Assembly: GCA_015680685.1 (NCBI GenBank)
Contig: MNCI01004325.1
Location: forward strand, 156,915-181,146
Length of the DNA stretch: 24,232 bases
Reading direction: 5' to 3'
Source: Gnetum montanum
Taxonomy: Eukaryota; Streptophyta; Gnetopsida; Gnetales; Gnetaceae
Shown: positions 10,294 to 20,925 of the stretch, one piece after another
Position numbering within the stretch: position 1 is the first letter of the stretch
Layout: each line of letters begins with the position of its first letter
Notes under the pieces: generated by a model
Databases searched by the model: none
Told to the model about the DNA's origin: nothing
What the model saw: the letters and a program-made list of their open reading frames with translations, nothing else
Made by a program: the position numbers and the translations under genes

Positions 10294-10655
10294 CAAATGT
10301 TCTCTATGATGTAAAACTAGCAAATTTATACATGTCCGCTACGACGTAAAACTGGCATTTCTCGCACGCATCTGCCAAGATGCTAAACTGGCAAAGTTTC
10401 CGACCGTACGCCATGATGTGAAATTGGCAAGGTAAGCACACGTCTACTGAGATGCTAAACTAGCATAGATTTGTCCCTGGGTCACGACATAAAACTAACA
10501 CCCACAGCACAGTCTGCTGAGACCATAGACTAGCTCTTCCACCGTCAGCTACAACGTAAAACTAGTAGGTTTCAGTCTGCCCAGACGTTAAACCAAGACC
10601 ACGCCCTGCTGAGGCTTAAAACCAGCAACAATAGTCAACTAGGACTCAAAACTGA
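10294..10655 (+). repeat. Degenerate tandem array of about 36 bp after pol
   Basis: About ten imperfect units run through the first 360 bases after the pol stop. Each contains a core such as gatgtaaaactagc or gatgctaaactggc followed by 15-25 variable bases, often ending in a tctgc or ctgct word. Spacing is roughly 30-40 bases. Short tandem repeats in the 3' untranslated region are known for Tat-branch elements. The TAAAACTAG core recurs in the array at 1251-1640. Confidence 0.75.
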
Positions 10656-11840
10656 AATCCATCAACAGACAATCCACAAAGCAAGCGAGCGTGATCACTC
10701 TTGCACTTCATCCCTACCAGATGGAATAGGTAAGGCGTTGGAACAGATGCAACACTGCTACCCCGCTGGCATCCTACTAATTCCTCAAACATGCCAAAAG
10801 GCATATTACTGATCCCTCAGAGATGTTTCTACGATAGCCGCTTTGTAGTTGCAGCTCCTGGAATCAACTTTGCTGCTTGGGGCCTTGAAGAAACTGTGGT
10901 CACCCATAGTCTTGGTGGCCTCCATCCATCACCGTCACCAGACTCCGGCTTAACAGATTCATCTGACTGGTTCTTTGCCCAGTCATTTGAGCAAGATGAA
11001 TCTGGCTGTTGACGGCAACTTCATGAACCATGGCATCAACATTGGGACCCTAGCTCCTTGTTACGGTCCTTGTTTCGTGGCCTGCGCTCTCCTTTTCACT
11101 TCAGGCAATGCTTGTTTCAACAGCCTCCCTAGCGATTAGGACGATTGCTTTTAGCTCTTTGTTCTCTATTATGTTTTGCAGGTTACTTGTTACAACAGCG
11201 TTAATCGAGAATACATTCATTAGAAGGTGAGGTGTCGTGGCATCCTGAAGTGGTTGCTCAGACTAGCCTAGCTACTTGGGGGTGCAAACCTTACCTCTCC
11301 CGCCATCAGATACCTTACTTCGCTTCCTCCTTCCCTTATCCTTATAACAACCTTTACCTTCTTCTTCATTTGTACAGGGTGTGAACATCTAGTCAAGTCT
11401 TTCACATCATCATGTCCATGGACTGGCGTAACGCAACTCACCTGGTGGAATGTAATTCAAAAAAAAAAGAAAGAAAAAGGGTAAATGCTTGGTAAAATGG
11501 ATGAAAAACAACTTATCCAGGTCATGTGGGTGTAACACAACTCGTCCGCACAAGCCCTTCATATATAGTATGACGGTGTAACCTCTTGCAAATACATTCG
11601 CGGAAGGATGTAATGAATTGTTCGTAAAAGTTTCATGTTCACATGCTTAAGTCTTCCCCGAACCTCCCTCCTCTCACTTCTGTAAAATCCCTCGTACGCT
11701 TTCTTCCCTCCCCTGCCTTTGCACTTCCATGTTTGACAGAGCGACATTTGAGCAATCTTCGACAGACGTTGTTGGTGCCTTTACCTCTCTGGTGTTTTGT
11801 ATTCTTTGTCGACGTCTTTCGGGCAAGCCCTCTAAATGTC
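10656..11840. other. 3' non-coding region of element A between the repeat array and the LTR
   Basis: No sense gene is recognised. An open stretch at 10791-11012 (+) has no identifiable domain. On the minus strand, about 11180-10900 reads as a charged, helix-like peptide (NKELKAIVLIAREAVETSIA and QIHLAQMTGQRTSQMNLLSR) with two stops. It is preceded by a basic stretch (KDKGRRKRSKVSDGG, about 11372-11296) that ends at a GTAAGG donor. This might be the remnant of a second antisense ORF. A poly-purine run at 11459-11481 was considered as a polypurine tract but fits the LTR start poorly. Confidence 0.35.
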
Positions 11841-11856
11841 AACAAAGAGGGGTCAT
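11841..11856 (+). other. Candidate polypurine tract of element A
   Basis: AACAAAGAGGGG (11841-11852) lies four bases before the proposed LTR start TGAAACACC. The polypurine tract primes plus-strand DNA synthesis and normally abuts the 3' LTR. The four-base gap (tcat) is slightly unusual. The call depends on the LTR start being right. Confidence 0.5.
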
Positions 11857-12084
11857 TGAAACACCGTGGAAATTTCGAGGCCTCAACAGTTCAGCAAAAT
11901 CTGGCGATTCAGGCAAGGAGTCATGACAAGGCGTGGCACAACAAGTTCCCTTTTCAATTAAAGGTCTATCCTACCACGCTGCATAGCATGGCACAAATAA
12001 ATTTTAGAAGACAAAACAAGGCGATGGGTGCACAGTGGCAAGCCTTCAACTTTCCAAGTTTTCTATGTTTCGAAAATCTTAACT

Positions 12085-12515
12085 TTTGGCATATTACGCT
12101 GCATTACGCAACATGATGTAAAGTCACATGACGTAGCGTAATGTCACAAGGCAGTCCACCACAACATCAAATATGGCAAATATTCAAGACTTCGATGACC
12201 CAGCAAAAATCTTAAGGTTTAAGCAACGATCTATAGCATGCCACGCATTTCAGCAAGTTTTCTTTCTCGGTTAAGGGGGCCTATTACGCTACATTACGCA
12301 GCGTGGCATAATAAACCTCGGAAGGATTGATTAGAAATAGAGGAAACACGGTGACAACACTTCAATTTTTTTTAGGTTCACTATTTTACGTTGAATTACG
12401 CTATGAAGCGTAATCTAGCATGATGCAGCATAATCTAGCGAGATGTAGTGTAATCTGGCATGATGCAGTGCAATCTAGAATGATGCAACGTAACCTAGCA
12501 TAACGCAGTGTAATA
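12085..12515 (+). repeat. Hairpin-rich repeats in U3 of the element A LTR
   Basis: ATTACGCT and its complement AGCGTAAT recur in both orientations (for example 12093-12100 against 12135-12142). From about 12395 to 12515 a loose 19-20-base tandem repeat (gcataatctagcatgatgca type) runs for about six copies. Element B's LTR has an analogous set with CTACGC/GCGTAG words. Confidence 0.6.
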
Positions 12516-12760
12516 CAAGCAATGACAGAGATAGCACAATTCAAATATCAGCAGTTCACATGCTACAATACTCTTTTTAGCGTATTGCAGCATAATCTAA
12601 GAATAGTTTGTCGCCAAAACTCCAAAAAAGAATGGTTTACGATGCATTATGCTTTAGAGCATAATACAATGTGGCACTGCAAGCTTCAAAAACAAACACA
12701 TCAAGTCAACGGCATCTTGTAGGTTCAGGACACACATCATCTAAACTACATTTTTCTCCT

Positions 12761-12778
12761 AACCCTAACCTTATAAAT
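12761..12778 (+). promoter_or_regulatory. LTR promoter of element A: telo-box plus TATA box
   Basis: AACCCTAA (12761-12768), the plant telo-box sequence, lies four bases before TATAAAT (12772-12778). It is about 700 bases before the LTR's inner end, which gives a long R-U5. Element B has a TATA box at the same relative place. A telo-box is known in plants as an element of promoters active in dividing cells; its role here is inferred. Confidence 0.5.
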
Positions 12779-13473
12779 GCTCCAGTTGACAAATATCAGG
12801 GGGGTTGGCAAAAATTTTCTTAGATTGACAAATTTTCTATAGGAGTGATTTTCTTTCCTTGGTAATCGTTAGCAACTTTTGGTGAAGATTGATAAGAGAG
12901 CAAAAGAGGATCAACAATCGTAAGAACCTCAGAGGTGATTGACAAGAACCTTTGATCAGAAACAACTGATTTATAGATATTCTGCTTCGGGTCTAACTTC
13001 CTTCTACCCAGATTGGCTAGAATAAGGTAGATCGACCTTTGCTTATTTCATCTTTAAATAGCTTTCTTGTTGTTGGAATATGCTTTGTCTAAATCGAAGC
13101 CTGCCTGTAATCATTGACTTCAACGTATTTTTTTCATAAGTTAAATCCCAGATTTTGGGGTTGCACTCCTTATAAATCCGATCTCCAGTGTCTTACCTAT
13201 ATGCATTTTGCAATCGCTTCAAGTTTATTTACATTGTTTTCAATTACCTTCGAGATTAATGATATTATATCTCTACATTAAAATTGTCACTCTGTCATCC
13301 GATCATCACAAAGTTTTTACTGATTAAGTAAGTTCCTATCTGATCGACAAGATCGTTCAGGGCACCTCGGATTCGTTTTCCTCCAGCATAGTCCTCACAT
13401 GGATCCGGGGTTGGAACTATGTACACGAACTTTCGTTCAGTATTTCCAGCGATCAACGTTTTCCATCATTACA

Positions 13474-15313
13474 GGCCATATTTGCATGCACGTACGAGGC
13501 ATGCAAGTGGTCATTGCAATCAATGATCAGCTGTTTATGGACCTGTTCAGTGTTCCTATCGACGGCATCCCCATAGGGTTGAGGCGCAAGTAGGAGTTGA
13601 CCCTTATGAAGAAGAATATCAAGGAGTGTCGACCCTTAATACGAGGGTGACAAATAAAGACGCAGAGGCCCCAATCTTGGAGGAAAGAACCCCAATCAAA
13701 AATAAGGGCTCTCTTGTTTCTAAGGAAGGGACTCTTGTCATTAGGGAGCATTCTATCAACGAAGAGGCACCTCCCTTGAATAAAAAAGATGTTGGTCTCC
13801 TGAAAGGAATGGCACCAGCGCATGAGGAAGGGGCTTGTATGGACTTGGCAGGACCCTTCACCAAGGCTACTGCCATCGTCTTGCATTAGCAAGAAGAAAG
13901 ATCGCAGCCAGACGCTGGTGAGCTTGGCGATACATCTGCCTTATCGTGGTCCATTTTGGCCACCGCTGAGATGCTTAGTCATGCAACAGGTGCTACTGCT
14001 GATGCCGTAGGACCTCTTTCGACCCGTGCAAAATCATGGGCCGAGATCCTTGACAAGTTTCTATTCGTGCAAGGACTTGTCAACAACATGATCAAATGTC
14101 TTCAGCAGGCAGACCTTGACACGGGTAAGTATCAGTATTAAATGCTTCTATGTTGTTATGCTAGAAACTTTCGAGTTCATTGATTTTTGCTATGCTAACA
14201 CGATTGTTATGCTTTTTGTGTCAACGCAGCCTCTCGACTCAAATGGGACCCAGCATGACCTATGAAAATTGGCGTCGTGCCTACACTCTCACCTAACGTG
14301 ACTGAGGTGTCTCATCGCACGTTCGATGAGGCTCACAAGTGCATCTTGCACTTGGCATGCTCCTTGTGGGAGTATAAGTGTGTCAACGAAGATCTGTGGA
14401 AACAGGTCCAAAGGGTTGAGGAAAGAGAGGCCAAACTGGTTGTTGATGTGGAGGATCTCAAGTCGAAGAACAAGTTCCTCATAAACCGTAACCTTGACAT
14501 TGAAGACTGGCGCAACGTTGTAGATGATTACGCCAGATTTTGGACTATCATTCGTTAGAATGTTGAATCCACTCGTGAGATAGTTGAATGGAAAATGCAG
14601 ATGGAGTTGCTAATCCAAAAGTGTCAAGACATGAAAAATATTAGTGCTAAGGTTTTTGCATGGGGGTGAACCCAAAGAAACCACAAACACGTGTACAAGC
14701 TAGAGAACTACACCCATCGAAAACTGTACAAAGATGCTGCTGTGGAGGCATTTACGTATGAAGCATTTGTGGATGCCATCAACACTTCTGAGGCCTATGC
14801 TAAGTTCAAAGATCAGGTGAAGGTTACAGAATCTCTTGACTTGAAAGTGGACCTTCCTACAGGAGATACCATAACCACCTCCCTTTCCTCATGACCTCTA
14901 ATATGGACGACTGTGGAAAGGGAGAGAGCCACTACTACGAATGATGAACCTAGCGACAAGCGTTGGATGGACATCACGATAGAGGAGATCTGGCATCACC
15001 TCAGGCTTGATCTGGACCATATACCCTTTGAGACTGGCACAGGCACCTCTCAGGTTAGTCGCTTTATTGTGTAGATGCTCATGCTATATTATAGTTTGTG
15101 TTTGTTGCCCTAACCAACTACTTCATTCCTACGATGCAGGCTCCAGATGAGGGTGCAAGGCCTGTAGAGGGAGGGAATGAAGAATCGGCAGAAGGCAACA
15201 TAGGGAAGGATGATGCACAAGTAGATGAGGCAAAGGCAAGCAATGAGGACGATGCAAACACAGACAACCTAAGACAGCATGGGATTTTCTTTTTGAATTC
15301 TTTGCGGTTTTGA
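13474..15313 (+). pseudogene. 3' half of the antisense accessory gene in element B
   Basis: Exons 13474-14124, 14230-15053 and 15140-15313 match exons 4-8 of the element A gene. HICMHVRGMQVVIAINDQLF aligns with A's exon 4, SWAEILDKFLFVQGLVNNM with exon 6, and FDEAHKCILHLACSLWEY and NHKHVYK with exon 7, followed by an acidic last exon. The two introns (14125-14229, 15054-15139) are GT-AG and lie at the same places and in the same phases (1 and 0) as A's. Exon 7 has no frameshift here (824 bases) but contains three or four stops. The middle (13594-13950) is shorter than A's exons 4-5, and A's introns 4 and 5 are not evident. The 5' part is missing because element A interrupts it at 13473. The product is unknown. 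Confidence 0.78.
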
Positions 15314-15374
15314 AATTTTGCAAACATTGAAATTTTGGAATTTTTGCAAACATTACCAACAAGTGAAAGTTTTG

Positions 15375-15380
15375 AATAAA
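15375..15380 (+). terminator. Candidate polyadenylation signal of the element B antisense gene
   Basis: AATAAA lies about 60 bases after the stop of the last exon (15311-15313) in an AT-rich stretch, before the tandem array. Placement is right for a plant polyadenylation signal, but the motif is common by chance in AT-rich DNA. Confidence 0.35.
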
Positions 15381-15439
15381 ATGAAACACTTCAAAAAAGA
15401 AACTAATTTTCATGTAAATTTTTCATGCTCTCATATGCT

Positions 15440-15665
15440 AGTTTCAGGCCATTTTGGGCCATTGCTAGTTTTAGGCTGTTTCGGGCGATAACAAAGCAAA
15501 AGCAACGATGCTAGTTTTGGGCCATTTTGGGCCATAGCGTAGCATGCCAGAAGGATGACATGTTAATAAAGAGAAAAGTGATGATGCTAGTTTTAGGCCA
15601 TTTCGGGCCATAACAAAGCCAAAAACAACGATGCTAGTTTTAGGCCATTTCGGGCCACATCGTAG
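15440..15665 (-). repeat. GGCC-N6-GGCC-TAAAACTAG repeats in element B
   Basis: On the + strand the unit reads ctagttttaggccatttcgg gcca. Five copies occur near 15440, 15470, 15510, 15590 and 15630, spaced about 30 to 80 bases apart by AAC/AAG-rich filler. This is the complement of the 27-base unit of element A and lies at the same relative place, between the protease end and the 3' end of the antisense gene. It is less regular than A's array. Confidence 0.85.
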
Positions 15666-15775
15666 CGAGCCAAGAGGATGGCATGTTAAGAAAGCAAAGA
15701 AGTGGCGAATGCATAAGGGATGGTAACTGGGAAAGAAGCTTTAGGGTGCTATGCTATGCATAGCTACCTCTTGAC

Positions 15776-18700
15776 TCATCGTGGGTTGATCAAAACATGA
15801 GGCCAAGGTATTTCTCCAAGGCCCTCATTCACATCATCGTCTTCCACTTGGAAGGGCAACTCAACCAATGCGTTTTCGATCCGGGAGTCAGCTTGGTGAG
15901 CTGATCCTTCCGTTGGATGGTTGATGCATACATGAGAAAGTGCCTCACTCTCGAAGGTCGTGACATCTAAGCCCTACTCTGTGTCTACGTTACTGATTGC
16001 TTGCATCTCTACTTTGTCACCACGGATCACCACTTCCCTGCCTGCGTATGGTAAGTGGATTTCCTGGTGTATAGGCGAGGAGACAACCCTAAGTTGTGCT
16101 AACCATGACCTTTCCAAGATCAAGTTAAACCAAGGCATTTCCTCAACCACGATGAATGCTACGTCTGTGGGGAACTTTTCCCTTGCTACAAAGTCTATGT
16201 GAACTATTCCTTTCACTAGGACGGGTGCCCCATTGAAGGACCTCAGACATGACGTCTCTGTGGATTTGATCTGGTCGACCAATCCCAACTTGTCCACAAT
16301 AGGGAAGGAAAAGATGTTCGTGGTGACCCCATCATCAATGTGTACCCTTCGGATTTGGTGTTGGCTGATCCAAATTGTGATGAAGAGAGGCGCTGTAGTC
16401 ACATGACCCCTTCTAGGATCTTCCCTAATGACGTCATCACGAAAAATCAATTGGGGTGTCACGGACTACGTAGGTACAAAGGGAAGCATGACCGAATGGA
16501 TGGCTTCCTCCTCCACTGGCATGTTCTCGTTGACTGGAACCACCGTTAACATGTGGATTAGAGCCTCGCGGTGGGGTACAGATGTCATGATTAGGTCGTA
16601 CAAGCTCAGTGTAGTATTTTTTTGCTTTAGAGCTTGCTTGACCTGGGTGAGGGTGTCCAGAAAGTCTTGGCCATCCCCTTGTTTGACACCTTCCTCCTTT
16701 TCGATTTGTCCCAAGAGATGAATCTCCCGAGGAGAGGTGACTTCGAATCTAGGTTTAGATCCTTGTTAGCAAGTTGATGTAGGCTACGTACTCATGTTAA
16801 CCTTCGTCTTTGGGGGCGAAGGTGCAGATGCAAGGGGTGAAGATGTGGGCTTGGGGATACCCTTGACGGTACTTCCCTTCGACGTCTCACCCACCAAGTG
16901 GACTTCTCACCTTGCGGGGTGAGGAGGCTGTTCAGCTTTGCCGCACGGGATAGGGACCATCAAAGGTGTCGGCCCCCTGATAATGAATGGAGCTAGAGGT
17001 GTTAAATGACGGGACCGCGTGGCTCCACCAACAAGTGATGCAAAGGTAGATGCCTGTGGTGAGACTTTTAGGACAAATGGCCGATGTGAGCTTAGGCCAG
17101 CCGCTGGTGGTGCTAGTGCACTACGCTGAGGCATGCAGACCATGAATGGTTGCTGGGGTGGCCTGGGATCACTGTCAATGCTGATGGCATTGATTACATA
17201 ATCGGCATTGTTGGAATTGAGGTGGTCTATGTAGACATACATAGATTGGTTTTCAGGGAGCACTGGGTTACTTTCGTCCAATACCAATTTCCCCAAGTCG
17301 ATTAATCTTTGGATGTTGTCTTGCAATGACAAACAATAATCTGTGCTATGACCACACAGTTGGTGGTAGTCACAAAACCTGTCTAGCCTGAAACCCCTGG
17401 GAACCGGAGGCTCATTGGGTAGGGCCAAAGAGGGATTCCTAAGGAGCTCACAATAGAGTTGATGTCTCGCATTTGACTCTTCCAACATTTGCTTATGCTG
17501 GATGTATCCCATTGCTAGCAGTTGCTTCAGAAGCTCTGAAGGCTTTAAAGGCAGTGGGGTGTACTTTGAGCGGTCTTTGCACTCAAAGTTAGGTTTAGGT
17601 TGTGCAGACGTCTCGGGTGTAGGTGCAACCAATTGTAGCACGTGGCCCTGTTTGGGCGTGGGGTTAGTCGCAGGTATGGCCTGTTTCTTGTTATTCTTTC
17701 TACCGCTTCCGCTAGGTTTGGGCTTGGCCTCGATCACCACAGTGGCCACTATGGTTGTTGGGGCTTTACCCTTGTCCTTCTTTGTGAAGGTGCTTTTGTA
17801 AGCGAGGTAGGTCGCGTCTTTGCTTGCTTCAGCCATGTCTTGTATGCTCTTAGTCTGAGCAATGGCCTAACTAAGAGAGCAAGGAGCGAGGTAGTATAGT
17901 TTAGACTTGATGAAGTCGTTCACTGTGCCCTTAAAGATGGCCAGCAGGTGGACTTCCGTGATGGGCTCGTAGATTTCATTAAGGGTTACGCTCCAACGTT
18001 GAATGAACTTTTGGACTAGCTCTAAAACATCTTGCTTTATGCTCATCAGCTGGTCCAGCATGGTTTCTGGCTTCAAGTTGTACTTGAAGTGCATCATGAA
18101 CTGGGTCAGTAGCTCTTCCAAAGTTGATATGGATGAGCATGGCAATGCATGATACCAGTCCAAGGCTTTTCCAGCTAGGGACATGGCAAAGAAACGAATG
18201 ATCATGTGCAACCATTGTTGCAATAGCAAAGACTCATATTTGAAGGTGACAAGATGTGCATTGGGATCTCCCTTCCCATTGTACTTCATGAAATGTGCAA
18301 GAGACATCCCTACGGGTAAAGTCAAAGAAGGGACTACAGGGCTAATAGGTTCATCTTGGTAGAAGTCCACGACTTGTACCATGTCAAACCCAGCAGCCCT
18401 GAGGTGTTTTATTTCATCAGTGAGGGTCTGGATGAGCTGAAATGCTTTGTCCAGACCTGGCGATGTTGTGGATGATTGGGGCACTGCGGGGGTAGTTCCC
18501 ACTTGTGGTATGGTAGGGACGATGGCCTGACCCATTGGCAATACCATTGGGACGACCCCTGCAAGTGGTGCTGCCTGCGTTGTCCACCACCTAGCAGGTG
18601 GTGTTGTTAAGGTGACGACCATAGGTTGGGCTTCCTGGTAGACTGCTTATCTCACTGGCAATGTAGACCATAACCCTGTGTTAGGCTATGCTGACTACGA

Positions 18701-19456
18701 GGCTTGGTGCATTTGAGAGTGCATGTAGTGAGACATCTGCGACGCTTGCAGAATGGGTGAAGAAGCAAATGGGGCCCACTATGTGGACGGGCTGAGGCCC
18801 ACCACAGTGGATGGAACGGATGTAAATGTAGGCATAGAAACAGAAGTCGCATATGCTTGTGAAAGAGGCATGGTATGAACATGTGGCAGAGTAGCCACGA
18901 TTGGCGTACGATGTGCTACAGGAATAGACTACTGAGCAATCGGCAAAGGGATAGTAGCTACAGGCAAGAGAGGGTGTTGGAACATCATAGAATCGGCATG
19001 GCTACCCATAGCAGTTGTAATTGCAGGTTGCAGAAGCATGGGCGTAATCGCAAAGGGAGCAATAACAGATGAAGGCTTGGCCTAGAAGGACTAGGTATGA
19101 GGGACAAGAACGAGGCAGGTTGGACCTCCCTCGTCCGATTGGGAATTGAGTTCCTCCTACCCATCCTGGAAAGCGTCATCTTGGTTGGACGATGTGTCCT
19201 GTTGCTTCCTAAGCCTAGCCAACTAGATTAGTTGGTCTAGAAGCCTTTGGTACGCTTGTGTTACGGGTAACGAAACGCCGAGAGTAGGGACGAATTCCAT
19301 CCCGTTGCAGTAAGCGAACTCGAAGCTGCATTTTCTTTGAGTTCGTGTAAATCCAAGGGCAGATTTGCCTACACCTTTGTACAGAGGAAACTGTAATGCT
19401 CATGTTGCTAGGCCAATCCCTTAGGCCCTCAGTTTTGGACTCTGAGAGATCGACAT
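15776..19456 (-). pseudogene. Element B gag-protease (about 17 in-frame stops, no frameshift)
   Basis: The first in-frame ATG is at 19456 and one frame continues to about 15776. A conserved-looking N-terminus (19420-19250) is followed by a Pro/Ala/Val/Thr-rich region (19100-18480). A retrotransposon gag domain follows (about 18320-17870) with YNGKGDPNAHL, AGKALDWYHALP and MSIKQ. A knuckle-like CDYHQLCGHSTDYC (about 17378-17337) is followed by IQRLIDLGKL, as in Tat-branch gag. The protease (16400-16000) has Asp-Asp-Gly at 16336-16328. Gag forms the particle and the protease processes it. Stops include 19423, 19402, 17867 and 16906. The gag core (18622-17870) and zinc region (17836-16907) are each open. 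It parallels element A's 1-1158. The exact 3' end is uncertain. Confidence 0.88.
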
Positions 19457-20228
19457 GTTTCTAGAATCAAATTCAATGGTTGTTTGGCACCAGTAGTGCC
19501 TTGAACCATGATGGGAGTTTCAACGTTGAATATGTTGGCATCAATAGTTGAAAATGCCATCGTTAAATAGGTAGTTATGCAAAAAAGCGTAAAAGTTATG
19601 CAAAAGAGTGTGAGCGAACAAGCAAACTGGAAAACAACAAAAAAGAAAAAAGAAGAAGAAGGCTTTATGTCTTGCCGGATTCCAGAGGAACCATCGAGGT
19701 GACCGACCTACACCACACAAGGCGTAAACAACCACAAATGGGTGTCGCGTTTACGCCAATGCGCGATAGGGTGTAGAAGGCATGCAAAATTACCGTAAGA
19801 TGAGAAAGCTAGCTAGTGACCAATAAGGCTTTGTGTCTCACAGGATCCCCGAGGGACCATCGAAGCGACCATCCTATACCATGCAAGATGGGGTATAGAA
19901 CACATGCAAGACAACTGTAAGGTGGGCAAGCTAACTGGTAGTCAGGAAGGCTTTGCGTCTCGTAGGATCCCTGAGGGACCATTGAAGCGACCATCCTATA
20001 CCACGCAAGATGGGGTATAGAACGCATGCAAGACAACCGTAAGAAGGAGCCAGTTAGCTAGCAATCGGAGGCCTTGTGTTCTATAGGGCTCCCAAGGAAT
20101 CATCGAGGCAACTGATCTGCACCGCACAAAGCGCAAACAATCACAAAATGGTGTTGCGTCTATGCTTATGTATATCAAGGTGCAGAAGGCTCACAGAACT
20201 ATCGTGACACATGAAAAAGGCACCAAAA
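19457..20228 (-). other. Untranslated leader of element B
   Basis: It lies between the primer-binding-like site and the gag ATG. No coding sequence is supported, and most of it is the tandem array described separately. The 200 bases next to gag (19457-19658) show nothing recognisable except an A-rich tract at 19627-19660. Confidence 0.6.
19659..20220 (-). repeat. Four tandem copies of a 122-165-bp unit in the leader of element B
   Basis: Copies begin at 19659, 19825, 19947 and 20068, each marked on the + strand by an aaggctttgtgtct-like word followed by ggatcc-gagggaccatcga. The two inner copies are 121-122 bases apart and closely similar (ACCATCCTATACCA then GCAAGATGGGGTATAGAA). The outer two carry an additional block of about 43 bases (gcgtaaacaaccacaaa type), giving about 165 bases. 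Confidence 0.85.
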
Positions 20229-20247
20229 GGCCCTCCTTCTAGCACCA
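20229..20247 (-). other. Candidate primer-binding site of element B
   Basis: Minus-strand TGGTGCTAGAAGGAGGGCC starts with TGG, the complement of the CCA end of a tRNA, and lies within about 8 bases of the proposed LTR end (20256). Position and TGG start fit a primer-binding site. I do not assign the tRNA. Confidence 0.55.
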
Positions 20248-20917
20248 GAAAACTATGATGACTACAAACATTGGTAGCTGGAAAACACTAAGGGGTCGAT
20301 CGGCACGACAGTTTCGACCCCATACTCGCGGGAGGGCTGTGCTGGGTGTGTGCAGATACGGGGCACCCTGAACGGTCTGGTCGATTAGACAAGGACTTAA
20401 TCAGCATCTATATAGCCTTTTGCAACGTATAGCTTGGAAACAGAAATGAAAGCGCAAAGTAATGCTTCAAAGTAAATAAAGCAGGAAAAATAGTGCAAAA
20501 AATGCAACAATAAGCAAGAAATAAGATAAAGTACAGTTAGAAAAATGCACCACTCCGAAGCTACAAGCTTGCTCTGTCAAGGTGGATACAGTCGGTTGCA
20601 CAGCATGGTGGAGTGCAGAGATCCCAAGAGTAACCAAGACGTGTGGAGCAAAACAGGTTATGCACTCGGGTGTGGCTGTGGGCACTGACCATGCAGGGAT
20701 TCTACTAAGGTGGTAGAAAGGGAATGGAACAAAATGCTAAATGTTTTCAGTGTCAAACAGGAAGCTTACAATGCTTGATGTCACAAAGTGCTGAGAAGAG
20801 AGCTTGAGCGCCAGGGGGAGGAAAAGTCAGCTGCTACTTGTTGAAAGAATTCAAACTCTTTGAATGCCATTTTTTTTTTGGAAAATTCCCAGACCCTTTG
20901 GATGTTGTTCATTGGGG

Positions 20918-20925
20918 TATTTATA
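20918..20925 (-). promoter_or_regulatory. LTR TATA box of element B
   Basis: Minus-strand CCTATAAATACCCC lies about 980 bases from the outer LTR end. It would start transcription near 20890 and run leftward through U5, leader and gag. The matching box in element A sits about 915 bases into its LTR. Confidence 0.6.

Larger units (their letters stand above)
1..13473 (+). mobile_element. Element A: Tat/Ogre-branch Ty3/gypsy LTR retrotransposon, 5' end off the window
   Basis: Domain order on the + strand is gag C-terminus and protease (1-1158), a 5.6-kb interval holding an antisense gene, RT, RNase H, a second archaeal-type RNase H and integrase (6803-10288), a repeat-bearing 3' region, and an LTR with TATA box (about 11857-13473). 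RT before integrase is the Ty3/gypsy order. The extra RNase H between the normal one and integrase is known for the Tat/Ogre branch. The 5' LTR, primer site and most of gag lie left of the window. At least 20 in-frame stops make it non-autonomous. Its right end falls inside an exon of element B, which suggests it inserted there. Confidence 0.88.
11857..13473 (+). repeat. 3' LTR of element A
   Basis: It begins TGAAACACC and ends CATCATTACA, about 1,617 bases. Its right 150 bases (13321-13473) align with the inner end of element B's LTR on the minus strand (20400-20256), sharing CTGATTAAGT, GATCGAC, CGTTCAGGG and TTCCAGC words in order. B's LTR also starts TGAAACACC and has nearly the same length (1,646). 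Both have a TATA box at a similar depth, about 915-980 bases from the outer end. The sequence right of 13473 belongs to element B's antisense gene. The first kilobase is U3, poor in conserved sequence and rich in TTACGC/GCGTAA words. Confidence 0.75.

Noticed and set aside
10791-11012. A 73-residue + strand open frame as a possible gene
   Set aside because: No recognisable domain and no match between A and B. It lies in a rapidly diverging 3' region, and the minus strand there looks more protein-like.
11459-11486. Poly-purine run followed by TG as the start of element A's 3' LTR
   Set aside because: It would make the LTR about 1,990 bases, while element B's LTR is 1,646. The later TGAAACACC start at 11857 matches B's terminus and length.
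18652-18882. Minus-strand open frame with Leu/His/Pro-rich peptide upstream of gag
   Set aside because: It is out of register with gag. The true gag frame (start 19456) passes through here with stops, and this frame is a shadow.
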